Assembly: GCA_018400695.1 (NCBI GenBank)
Contig: JAGYMF010000005.1
Location: 1 to 37,691, forward strand
Length of the DNA: 37,691 nt
Direction of reading: 5' to 3'
Origin: Bacteroidales bacterium
GTDB lineage: Bacteria > Bacteroidota > Bacteroidia > Bacteroidales > GCA-2748055
The notes under the pieces were generated by a model. It was not told where the DNA came from. It ran no database searches and saw nothing but the letters and a program-made list of their open reading frames with translations. Both the position numbers and the translations under genes were made by a program. Every line of letters begins with the position of its first letter. The first letter of the stretch is position 1. Positions 7,540 through 14,797 of this stretch are shown piece by piece.

Positions 7540-9138
7540 ATGAAGAAAATCGTTTTACTGGGCGATGAGGCCATTGCGCAGGGAGCCATTGACAGCGGCA
7601 TCTCTGGTGTTTACGCCTATCCGGGTACGCCTTCAACCGAAATTACCGAATACATACAGGCTTCGAAAACGGCACAGGAGCGGAAGATCCATTCCGACTG
7701 GTCGGCCAATGAGAAGACGGCGATGGAGGCGGCGCTGGGAATGTCATACGCCGGAAAGCGCGCGCTGGTGTGTATGAAGCATGTGGGACTGAATGTGGCT
7801 GCAGATGCTTTTATAAATTCGGCGATTACAGGGGTTAATGGCGGACTGGTGGTGCTGGCGGCAGATGATCCGTCGATGCACTCATCGCAGAATGAGCAGG
7901 ACTCGCGTTTTTACGGAAAGTTTTCGTTGCTTACGGTACTGGAGCCGGCCGATCAGCAGGAGTGCTATGACCTGACCCGTATGGCATTTGAGCTTTCAGA
8001 AAAGTACCGGTTACCTGTTCTCTTGAGGGTTACTACGAGACTGGCCCATTCTCGTTCCGGGGTTTATTGCCAGGATGCGCAACCGGAGAATAGCATGAAG
8101 CTGCCGGACGACAGCACCCAGTTTATCCTGTTGCCTGTTTTTGCCCGTAAACGGTACAAGTCCCTGCTGGAGATGCAGCCAGTGATGGAGGAGGATGCTG
8201 AAAAGATGGGACAGAACAGGCTGATTGAAGGAGGGGACCGTTCGCTTGGCATCGTGGCTTGTGGTATCGCATACAATTACTATATGGAAATTGCGCAGCA
8301 GTTTGGGTTAGATTACCCAATGCTGAAGATTGCTCACTACCCGGTTCCCCGTAAGATGGTCAGGTCACTTGCTGACAGTACCGAAACACTTCTAATATTG
8401 GAAGAGGGATATCCTGTTCTTGAAGAGATGCTTGCCGGGCTGTTGGAGACAAAGTACCTGATCAGCGGTCGTCTGAGTGGGGCCGTGCCAAGGGATGGTG
8501 AGCTGAATCCGGGGATCGTGGCTGCAGCCCTTGGTTTAGAAATCCGGAAAGGAATGCCGGTTCCCGAAGTGGTAACAGCCCGTCCGCCTGCGCTATGCCA
8601 GGGATGCGGCCATATTGATATGTACAGGGCATTGAACGATGCAATTGAACCGTACGGTCCGGGAAGGGTGTTTTCCGATATCGGCTGTTATACCCTGGGA
8701 GCACTGCCGCCCTACAATGCCATCAATTCATGTGTGGATATGGGGGCTTCGGTAACCATGGCAAAAGGGGCTTCGGATGCAGGATTAAGACCAGCTGTCG
8801 CCGTAATCGGGGACTCGACCTTCACACATTCCGGGATGACTGGTTTGTTGGATGCTGTTGTTGAGCAGACACCGGTTACAATTATCATTTCAGACAATTC
8901 GACGACCGGGATGACCGGAGGACAGAAGTCGCATGCCACCAGCAGGTTGTACAATATCTGCAAGGGACTGGGTGTGGAGGAGGAGCATCTGATCGAGATT
9001 GATCCGCTGCGAAAACACCACGATGAGAATACCCGAATCATTGCAGCGGAGCTGAAATATGATGGCGTTTCGGTGATTATTTCTAAGCGGGAGTGTATAC
9101 AGACGGCATTAAGAAGGAAGAAATCAGCCGCAAAATAG
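7540..9138 (+). CDS. iorA: Indolepyruvate:ferredoxin oxidoreductase, alpha subunit (ferredoxin-less form)
   Basis: The thiamine-diphosphate subunit of the 2-oxoacid:ferredoxin oxidoreductase that oxidatively decarboxylates aryl pyruvates to aryl-acetyl-CoA and reduces ferredoxin. The N-terminal pyrimidine domain shows GVYAYPGTPSTEI. The C-terminal TPP domain shows ALCQGCGH (near 350) and GDSTFTHSGMTG followed by DNSTTGMTGG (near 423-455). At 532 residues it lacks the C-terminal two-[4Fe-4S] ferredoxin domain present in the longer archaeal IorA; it ends LRRKKSAAK. As far as I recall, Bacteroidota IorA proteins are commonly this short. iorB follows after 117 bases. Exact substrate preference, aryl versus branched, is inferred. 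Confidence 0.92.
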   Translation: MKKIVLLGDEAIAQGAIDSGISGVYAYPGTPSTEITEYIQASKTAQERKIHSDWSANEKTAMEAALGMSYAGKRALVCMKHVGLNVAADAFINSAITGVNGGLVVLAADDPSMHSSQNEQDSRFYGKFSLLTVLEPADQQECYDLTRMAFELSEKYRLPVLLRVTTRLAHSRSGVYCQDAQPENSMKLPDDSTQFILLPVFARKRYKSLLEMQPVMEEDAEKMGQNRLIEGGDRSLGIVACGIAYNYYMEIAQQFGLDYPMLKIAHYPVPRKMVRSLADSTETLLILEEGYPVLEEMLAGLLETKYLISGRLSGAVPRDGELNPGIVAAALGLEIRKGMPVPEVVTARPPALCQGCGHIDMYRALNDAIEPYGPGRVFSDIGCYTLGALPPYNAINSCVDMGASVTMAKGASDAGLRPAVAVIGDSTFTHSGMTGLLDAVVEQTPVTIIISDNSTTGMTGGQKSHATSRLYNICKGLGVEEEHLIEIDPLRKHHDENTRIIAAELKYDGVSVIISKRECIQTALRRKKSAAK

Positions 9139-9160
9139 GTTGCTGATGAGTCTATTTTAT

Positions 9161-9178
9161 TGCTATACAATAATTTAT
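9161..9178 (+). promoter_or_regulatory. Second copy of TGCTATACAATA with a -7-like TAATTTAT, before iorB
   Basis: TGCTATACAATA at 9161-9172 is identical to 7471-7482 before iorA. In both copies the terminal TA begins a TAnnTTT sequence. It lies in the 117-base iorA-iorB gap, 83 bases before the iorB ATG. No TTTG is present at the -33 spacing, so promoter activity is uncertain; it may be a regulator site. Confidence 0.4.
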
Positions 9179-9255
9179 GGAATACAAGAGACTTCCGGAG
9201 AATGTAAAAACAGGTTTAACAGATTAGATGCTAAGGTTTTAAATACGATATTTCC

Positions 9256-9843
9256 ATGAAGACAGATATTATCCTTTCAGGTGTAGGAGGACAAGGGATC
9301 CTCTCCATTGCAGCGGTTATTGGAATGGCGGCTATTGATAGTGACCTTTATGTGAAGCAGGCCGAGGTGCATGGCATGAGTCAACGGGGAGGAGCGGTAC
9401 AATCACATCTGAGGATATCAGACCAGCCGGTGTATTCTGACCTGATCCCGGCCGGCAGTTGTGATATGATCCTTTCCGTGGAGCCGATGGAATCTTTACG
9501 GTATGTCCCATTTTTGGCAAGGGATGGCTGGCTGGTCACCAATTCAAAACCCTTTATCAATATTGATAATTATCCCGATGAGAAATATCTTTTTGATGAG
9601 ATTCGGAAGATCGGCAACAATGTACTGATCGATGCAGACCATATTGCCTCAGAGGCAGGATCAAAAAAGGTATCCAATATTGTTGTACTGGGTGCTGCTT
9701 CGTCTTTCCTGGGACTTCGTTATGAGGCACTTGAAGCGAGCATCAAGGCTATTTTTGCCAGGAAGGGGGAAGACATCATTCGTTTAAACCTGAATGCCCT
9801 GAAGGCTGGACAAGAGGCTGCAGCGGCACAGCGTTTGGTTTGA
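9256..9843 (+). CDS. iorB: Indolepyruvate:ferredoxin oxidoreductase, beta subunit
   Basis: The gamma-type (POR_N/pyruvate-ferredoxin oxidoreductase gamma) subunit that partners IorA. The 195 residues open with DIILSGVGGQGILSIA, the glycine-rich loop of this family, followed by AEVHGMSQRGGAVQSHLRIS, a very conserved block. GSKKVSNIVVLGAASSFLG matches the C-terminal half. Length is typical. Reduced ferredoxin from this complex could feed energy-conserving complexes such as Rnf, not seen here. The 117-base gap from iorA is longer than in most iorAB operons and carries a repeated element, so separate regulation is possible. Confidence 0.95.
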   Translation: MKTDIILSGVGGQGILSIAAVIGMAAIDSDLYVKQAEVHGMSQRGGAVQSHLRISDQPVYSDLIPAGSCDMILSVEPMESLRYVPFLARDGWLVTNSKPFINIDNYPDEKYLFDEIRKIGNNVLIDADHIASEAGSKKVSNIVVLGAASSFLGLRYEALEASIKAIFARKGEDIIRLNLNALKAGQEAAAAQRLV

Positions 9844-9932
9844 GCAGCTTTTTTGTTTTCTGACCACCTTCGATTGCATCCAGATGAAGGGTAATCATTG
9901 AAAAACCGTTATCTTTCGAAAAAATTCAAAGC

Positions 9933-11441
9933 ATGTTGGAAAAACAAGATTTGCAGCAGATTCGTGACCGCGGATCCGATCCGGCACATGTTATGGTGCA
10001 ACTGGAACGTTTTAATCGGGGATTTCCCTTTGCAGAGATCGTCGAACCTGCATCACTTTCGCGCGGAATATCTGCTTTTTCGGATGAGGAGAAGGCAGAC
10101 TTAGCGGCTTATTATGATCAGAATACAGCAGCCTACGATATTTGTCGTTTTGTTCCGGCATCCGGAGCTGCCACAAGGATGTTCAAGACACTTTTTTCTT
10201 TGAAAGATAAGTTTCAGGGGCGATCCAAAGAGGAGCAGCAGCATCTTGCAGCATCTGATAAGGAGGCTCAGCAGTTTTTTGGTTCACTGGCCGCGTATCC
10301 TTTTTACGGCGACCTGTCGCTCTCCGGTGAAGAAGCGCCCGCAGAACTGCTGGAAATGGTCCTGGATGAAAAAGGGTTGAACTATGGCTTGCTGCCCAAG
10401 GGGTTACTGAAGTTTCATCAATACGGTGCGGAAAGCAGGACAGCCTTTGAAGAGCATCTGCATGAGGCAGCGCGGATGGTCGGACCGGATATGGAGGTAA
10501 ACCTGCACTTTACCGTGTCAGAGGAGCACCTGGAAGGGTTCCTTGCCCTGGAGAAGGCCCTGGTTCCTGGTTTAGAAAAGCAATATTCAGTAAGATTTCA
10601 TATTTCCTATTCCTTTCAGAAGCCTGAGACGGACACCATTGCAGTTGACATGGAGAACAGACCCTTCAGGGATGATGAGGGAAAACTGGTTTTCAGACCG
10701 GGGGGTCATGGAGCACTGCTTGACAACCTCAATGAGCTTCAATATGAAATCGTCTTTATCAATAACATTGACAATATTTCACCCGACAGGAACAGTGATC
10801 AACGCGTTCTCCACAAAAAGATGCTTGGAGGTTTGCTGATGCGGTTGCTTGAGGAGACAGGAGAAATGGTGGCAGAGCTGAAGGAAACTCCGGGTGACGA
10901 CGATGTTGCGACTGCAGCAGCATGGTTGCAGGGCAGGGCCTGTGTTGAATTACCAACCTTTTTTCAAAGTATGGGCAGGGAGGAGCAGGTTGCCTGGCTC
11001 ATTTCTATGCTGGACAGACCATTGAGGGTGTGTGGTATGGTGAGGAATGAGGGAGAGCCCGGAGGGGGCCCGTTTTTTGTAAGGAATACAGATGGAGAAA
11101 TATCGCTTCAGATCGTGGAGCCTTCCCAGGTGGATACTACGATTGAAACGCAACGGGCTCTTTTCCGGAAATCAAGTCACTTCAATCCTGTGGATCTTGT
11201 ATGCAGCCTGAGGAGTACAGGTGGGACCTCATTTGATCTGAGGCGATACGTTGATCCCGATACTGGCTTTATTTCTGAAAAGTCGATGAAGGGAAGGGAG
11301 CTGAAGGCGCTGGAGTTACCGGGACTATGGAACGGTTCAATGGCTGACTGGATCACGGTCTTTGCAGAGATTCCTGCAGCAACGTTTACACCGGTAAAAA
11401 CGGTCTTTGACCTGGTAAGGCCGGCACACAGGACTGACTAA
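9933..11441 (+). CDS. DUF4301 family protein
   Basis: A 502-residue soluble protein matching DUF4301, a family found mainly in Bacteroidota. The diagnostic block is FVPASGAATRMFKTLF near residue 72; it resembles the glycine-rich nucleotide loop of sugar nucleotidyltransferases, which suggests but does not prove nucleotide binding. Other visible blocks are LLPKGLLKFHQY, FRPGGHGALLDNLN and GMVRNEGEPGGGPFFV. There is no signal peptide or membrane segment. A near-consensus -7 box (TATCTTTC, 9910-9917) lies 15 bases before the ATG. The stop codon overlaps that of the convergent lipoprotein gene by three bases (four-base CDS overlap). Biochemical function unknown. Confidence 0.85.
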   Translation: MLEKQDLQQIRDRGSDPAHVMVQLERFNRGFPFAEIVEPASLSRGISAFSDEEKADLAAYYDQNTAAYDICRFVPASGAATRMFKTLFSLKDKFQGRSKEEQQHLAASDKEAQQFFGSLAAYPFYGDLSLSGEEAPAELLEMVLDEKGLNYGLLPKGLLKFHQYGAESRTAFEEHLHEAARMVGPDMEVNLHFTVSEEHLEGFLALEKALVPGLEKQYSVRFHISYSFQKPETDTIAVDMENRPFRDDEGKLVFRPGGHGALLDNLNELQYEIVFINNIDNISPDRNSDQRVLHKKMLGGLLMRLLEETGEMVAELKETPGDDDVATAAAWLQGRACVELPTFFQSMGREEQVAWLISMLDRPLRVCGMVRNEGEPGGGPFFVRNTDGEISLQIVEPSQVDTTIETQRALFRKSSHFNPVDLVCSLRSTGGTSFDLRRYVDPDTGFISEKSMKGRELKALELPGLWNGSMADWITVFAEIPAATFTPVKTVFDLVRPAHRTD

Positions 11442-12757
11442 AGTATACCGGATTCCCGCAGCAGTGTCCATCCTTCAGTCCAGTCTTCCGATCCGAAAGC
11501 ACCTTTATAGCTTACCTTTTCGTACCAGGAATGATCGTATGCTGCCATATCCTCAAAAATGGTATGGTCAGGAAGCAGTTTCAGGACCCCTGAGGCAATA
11601 TTCAACGGATCGTCAACCTTGTTGCCCCAGGCAGTCAGTGAATCGGACAGTATGGCATTTTCAACAGTAAAGAGATCACCTGTTGTATGGTAGCAATAGA
11701 TGTTCGTTTGTGTTTGGATCGTGTTGGAAAAGATATTGTTCTCAATGGTCAGAAAGCCGTTCCTGAACAATGAGTATGCATCTCCGGCCACACCAGTATT
11801 GTTGAGAGCGATTCCTGTTCCGGGATGGACGAAGATGGAGTTCTTAATAAATCCTCCGCCGTATCCATAGAAATCGATGATGGGAAAGGTAAGATTATCA
11901 GAATCTCCAATTAGTGTGATGTTATAGAGTGTGGGAAATGCATTTGGCAGCATCTGCAGCGGTTGTGAACCACCCGAACATTCCAGACCCCGGTCAGACG
12001 AATTGTTATTCACCCCTACCAGGAACTGGCATTTCCCACTGTATCCCAGGTCAAAGTCGAAAGCATCATCCCCGCAGAATGCAACAATTATGTTTTTACA
12101 GTTCACAGTTCCTCCGAAAATTTCGACGCCATCGTCTTCATTGGCAATAACCTCAACAAACTCAACAGAGGTTTTTCTGCCGACACCACCAAGCGTAAGG
12201 CCGTTGATTTCATTTCCTTCCCCGATGTTTGTCCCACCATGCCGGATGGAGACATAGCGCAGTATTCCGGAATTATCGTTCTCATCAAATCCTCCGTAGA
12301 CACCACGGGGTTCACTGACAGGTATACCTTCGATCATGTCTTCACCCGAAGGAGTATTTACAGGGGCGTTTCCAAGTACAATGAGTCCTCCCCACAAACC
12401 ACGGGCTTCCATGGGAATGCTACCCTGCAGATCGTCTCCCTCGACGGTAAATATGATCGGATCCGAGCTTGTTCCTTCAGCAATGATCCTTCCTCCACGG
12501 GAAACAATGAGGGCGCTGGAGAGGCTTCCTTGTCCTGTTTTCGCCTTAATTACCGTTCCTGGTTCTATCGTGAGTGTTTGTCCGTCGTTAACAAATACAA
12601 AACCATCGATAAGATACGTATTGTTCCTGGTCCAGGTCGTTGTGCCGGTTCCGCCACCAAGGTCAGTAATAACGTTGGTCTGCTCCAGTACGTAGCTGCT
12701 TTTTCTGCAACCAGGAAAGAGGAGGATTATCAGGATAATATGAGACAAATATTTCAT
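11438..12757 (-). CDS. Lipoprotein with right-handed parallel beta-helix
   Basis: 439 residues. The N-terminus ends in a lipobox-like LLFPGC, so Cys17 is probably lipidated. The body is rich in short Gly/Asn/Asp turns and hydrophobic beta rungs (DGQTLTIEPGTVIKAK, SVEFVEVIANEDDGVEIFGG, FLTIENNIF), typical of a parallel beta-helix. No acidic stretch follows the lipid cysteine (CRKSSYVLEQ), so the Bacteroidota surface-export signal is not evident and a periplasmic face is possible. The gene lies six bases downstream of the porin gene and is surely co-transcribed. Neighbouring phosphate-type regulators and the PiT carrier suggest a role in phosphate or phospho-compound capture, an inference from context only. 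Confidence 0.8.
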   Translation of the reverse strand: MKYLSHIILIILLFPGCRKSSYVLEQTNVITDLGGGTGTTTWTRNNTYLIDGFVFVNDGQTLTIEPGTVIKAKTGQGSLSSALIVSRGGRIIAEGTSSDPIIFTVEGDDLQGSIPMEARGLWGGLIVLGNAPVNTPSGEDMIEGIPVSEPRGVYGGFDENDNSGILRYVSIRHGGTNIGEGNEINGLTLGGVGRKTSVEFVEVIANEDDGVEIFGGTVNCKNIIVAFCGDDAFDFDLGYSGKCQFLVGVNNNSSDRGLECSGGSQPLQMLPNAFPTLYNITLIGDSDNLTFPIIDFYGYGGGFIKNSIFVHPGTGIALNNTGVAGDAYSLFRNGFLTIENNIFSNTIQTQTNIYCYHTTGDLFTVENAILSDSLTAWGNKVDDPLNIASGVLKLLPDHTIFEDMAAYDHSWYEKVSYKGAFGSEDWTEGWTLLRESGIL

Positions 12758-12763
12758 AATGCT

Positions 12764-13765
12764 TTAAAAAATAGCTTCAAGGTGAATGAAAATAACCTTT
12801 TCGGTGGCTCCATTTCCCGCATATTCGACCCAGTCCTGGTAGTCGATGGTGATATGAAGGCTGCTGAGGGGTGAATATTGGATACCGGCCACTACGGCAC
12901 TGCCGTCGTTGGGTAAGTTCCATGGTATAGTAGTGTTTTCCAATAAATTGGAATAAACCTGATCATATCGTAAAAAAAACTCCCATGCCTCTGTAAATAC
13001 CCAGGTGCTGTAAAGAGAATATCCAAACCTGTTTCGTCCCGGGTTGTATCTGTAATTCAGCTGATGGTTGTATTCTGCACCAGTGCGGAATTTTTCCGTG
13101 CGAAACCCTGCAAAGCCGGAAAAGGTCATTTGTGGATCCGTTACCATAAAAATGGAGTAGTAGGATCTGAGAATAATTTTATTTGACGGAAGGAAAGTAA
13201 TACCCCAGCCCGCTTTGTAAGTATCATCGCGCTGTGGACTGGAATATCCTTCTCCGTTAGAGATCACCAGGTCGGTTTTTAATGTGGGACTGATTTGGTA
13301 CCGCGCGCCTGCACCGATATCGGCACTGGGTCCAAAGCGGTATTCATCGAGGAAAGATCTGTATAGAAAGCGGTAACCCCAGAACTCTTCCTGTTCTTTA
13401 AATTGTACCATATCAAAAAGTCCACCCCAGGCAGTTAAATTGCCTTTTTTCCAGGTAATTCCGGCATTTTTGAAATAGGCATAACGCCTGACCCTGCTGA
13501 ATTCTGAGACATCATCCGGGCTGCCCACATCAAGTTTTACCTGGGCATACAGATGCTTACTGATCTGTTTTTCATATCCGAAATAAGCCCTGGTGAGTTC
13601 AAAAGCAGTATGGTGATTGGGGGTATTTAACATGAAATTGAAATTGGAATGGATTTTTCCTGATAAAACACCAATGTATTCCGGACTGTTATCTTGCTGC
13701 TGGGCCATGGTATAGATGGACAACATGATCATTACCAGGATGTGCAGGAATTTGGATTGAAACAT
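12764..13765 (-). CDS. Outer-membrane porin, phosphate-selective porin (OprO/OprP)-like
   Basis: 333 residues with a signal peptide (ILVMIMLSIYTMAQ) and alternating beta-strand patterning to a C-terminal phenylalanine (VIFIHLEAIF), so a beta-barrel porin. Features seen in the OprO/OprP and related porin group are the ELTRAYFGYEKQISKHLYAQVKLDVG segment early on, repeated aromatic girdles (FWGYRFLYRSF) and the VAGIQYSPLSSLHITIDYQDW ending. The exact solute is not readable; the pairing with PhoB-like regulators and a PiT transporter favours phosphate. It is the first gene of a two-gene unit with the beta-helix lipoprotein, driven from the -7 box at 13810-13817. Confidence 0.78.
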   Translation of the reverse strand: MFQSKFLHILVMIMLSIYTMAQQQDNSPEYIGVLSGKIHSNFNFMLNTPNHHTAFELTRAYFGYEKQISKHLYAQVKLDVGSPDDVSEFSRVRRYAYFKNAGITWKKGNLTAWGGLFDMVQFKEQEEFWGYRFLYRSFLDEYRFGPSADIGAGARYQISPTLKTDLVISNGEGYSSPQRDDTYKAGWGITFLPSNKIILRSYYSIFMVTDPQMTFSGFAGFRTEKFRTGAEYNHQLNYRYNPGRNRFGYSLYSTWVFTEAWEFFLRYDQVYSNLLENTTIPWNLPNDGSAVVAGIQYSPLSSLHITIDYQDWVEYAGNGATEKVIFIHLEAIF

Positions 13766-13809
13766 AACTGCTCAATTGCGGGGTTTTTGTCGATGTTTAG
13801 ATATCAGCG

Positions 13810-13817
13810 CAAAAATA
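13810..13817 (-). promoter_or_regulatory. -7 box TATTTTTG for the porin and lipoprotein unit
   Basis: Minus-strand TATTTTTG matches TAnnTTTG exactly, 44 bases before the porin ATG. The -33 position has no TTTG, which would fit an activator-dependent promoter. Confidence 0.6.
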
Positions 13818-14052
13818 GAAGATTTGATCGGAATTGCATTAATAATCGCTGTTGAACATCCGGTTTAGAAAATTTGAATATGCAGTGAATGGTCTCCGCT
13901 AACGTAAATAGTATTATCATTTTGCAGGCGATAACGAATTGAAGATTAATATAGAAGAAGATATCAAAAACATCAAAAAAGAGGGCAGTTAATAATTTGT
14001 AATTATGAATAGTGAATTTTTATGTAAGTTTACATTTAATTATTATTGTGGT

Positions 14053-14757
14053 ATGAATTGGAATGAGTTTAAAATTCTTCTTGTTGATGACGAGTTGGAT
14101 ATCCTGGAGTTTCTAAGTTATAACCTTAAAAATGAAGGATTTGAAATTCATACTGCCAGTAATGGTGCAGATGCATTAAAGCTGGCAGCAAGGATTCAGC
14201 CCCATCTTGTTTTGCTGGATGTCATGATGCCAGAGATGGATGGAATTGAGACATGTGAGGAGATCAGGAAACTTCCGAACATGGAAAATACGCTGATTGC
14301 ATTTCTGACTGCCAGGGGAGAGGATTATTCACAGATCGCTGGATTTGAGGCGGGTGGAGACGATTATATCACAAAGCCAATTAAACCGAAACTGTTGATT
14401 TCCAAGATCAAGTCGCTGCTGAAAAGGTCTTCAGTTGTGAACGGAAAAGGCGGTGTAGAATCTTCCAATAAGGTTATTTCCGGAGATTTGGTTATTGATA
14501 AGGACCGGTACCTGGTTATTTTGAAGGGACGGGAGATCGTTTTTCCCCGGAAGGAATTTGAATTGATCTCTCTTTTGATATCTAAACCTGATAAGGTGTT
14601 TTCACGTGAGGAGATATTTGACAGAATATGGGGTGATAATATTGTTGTGGGTGACCGTACCATCGATGTTCATATACGAAAACTCCGGGAGAAGCTTGGT
14701 GGCGATTATATACGAACGGTTAAGGGGATTGGATATAAATATGTTAAGCCGGCTTAA
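14053..14757 (+). CDS. OmpR/PhoB-family response regulator (first copy)
   Basis: A two-domain DNA-binding response regulator. The receiver domain begins FKILLVDDELDILEF and carries the phosphoacceptor Asp56 in VLLDVMMPEMDG, with the conserved lysine in DDYITKPIKP. The C-terminal winged helix shows FPRKEFELISLLIS, VFSREEIFDRIWG and RTIDVHIRKLREKLG. The ORF track starts at 14005, but I prefer the internal ATG at 14053, which gives the normal N-terminus and length (234 residues) and matches the second copy at 17235. No histidine kinase is adjacent. The family includes PhoB; the flanking porin and PiT genes support a phosphate role by inference. It converges with the PiT gene. Confidence 0.9.
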   Translation: MNWNEFKILLVDDELDILEFLSYNLKNEGFEIHTASNGADALKLAARIQPHLVLLDVMMPEMDGIETCEEIRKLPNMENTLIAFLTARGEDYSQIAGFEAGGDDYITKPIKPKLLISKIKSLLKRSSVVNGKGGVESSNKVISGDLVIDKDRYLVILKGREIVFPRKEFELISLLISKPDKVFSREEIFDRIWGDNIVVGDRTIDVHIRKLREKLGGDYIRTVKGIGYKYVKPA

Positions 14758-14781
14758 CCGGCTTTAGCTATTATATAATAG
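14746..14781. terminator. Bidirectional hairpin between the response regulator and PiT genes
   Basis: AAGCCGG (14746-14752) and CCGGCTT (14758-14764) form a perfect seven-pair stem whose loop contains the regulator's TAA stop codon. A perfect 14-bp palindrome CTATTATATAATAG follows at 14768-14781. T runs on both sides are weak, so termination efficiency is uncertain. The position between convergent genes fits a shared terminator. Confidence 0.55.
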
Positions 14782-14797
14782 ACTGTGCGCTTTCTTC

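Noticed and set aside
9139-9255. Frameshifted ferredoxin domain after iorA
   Set aside because: None of the frames in this gap shows a cysteine-rich segment, so the short IorA is not a simple frameshift.
13912-13992. Open frame reading like the charged end of a protein before the response regulator
   Set aside because: It has no start codon, is only about 26 codons after an in-frame stop and has no recognisable family; a kinase remnant cannot be supported.
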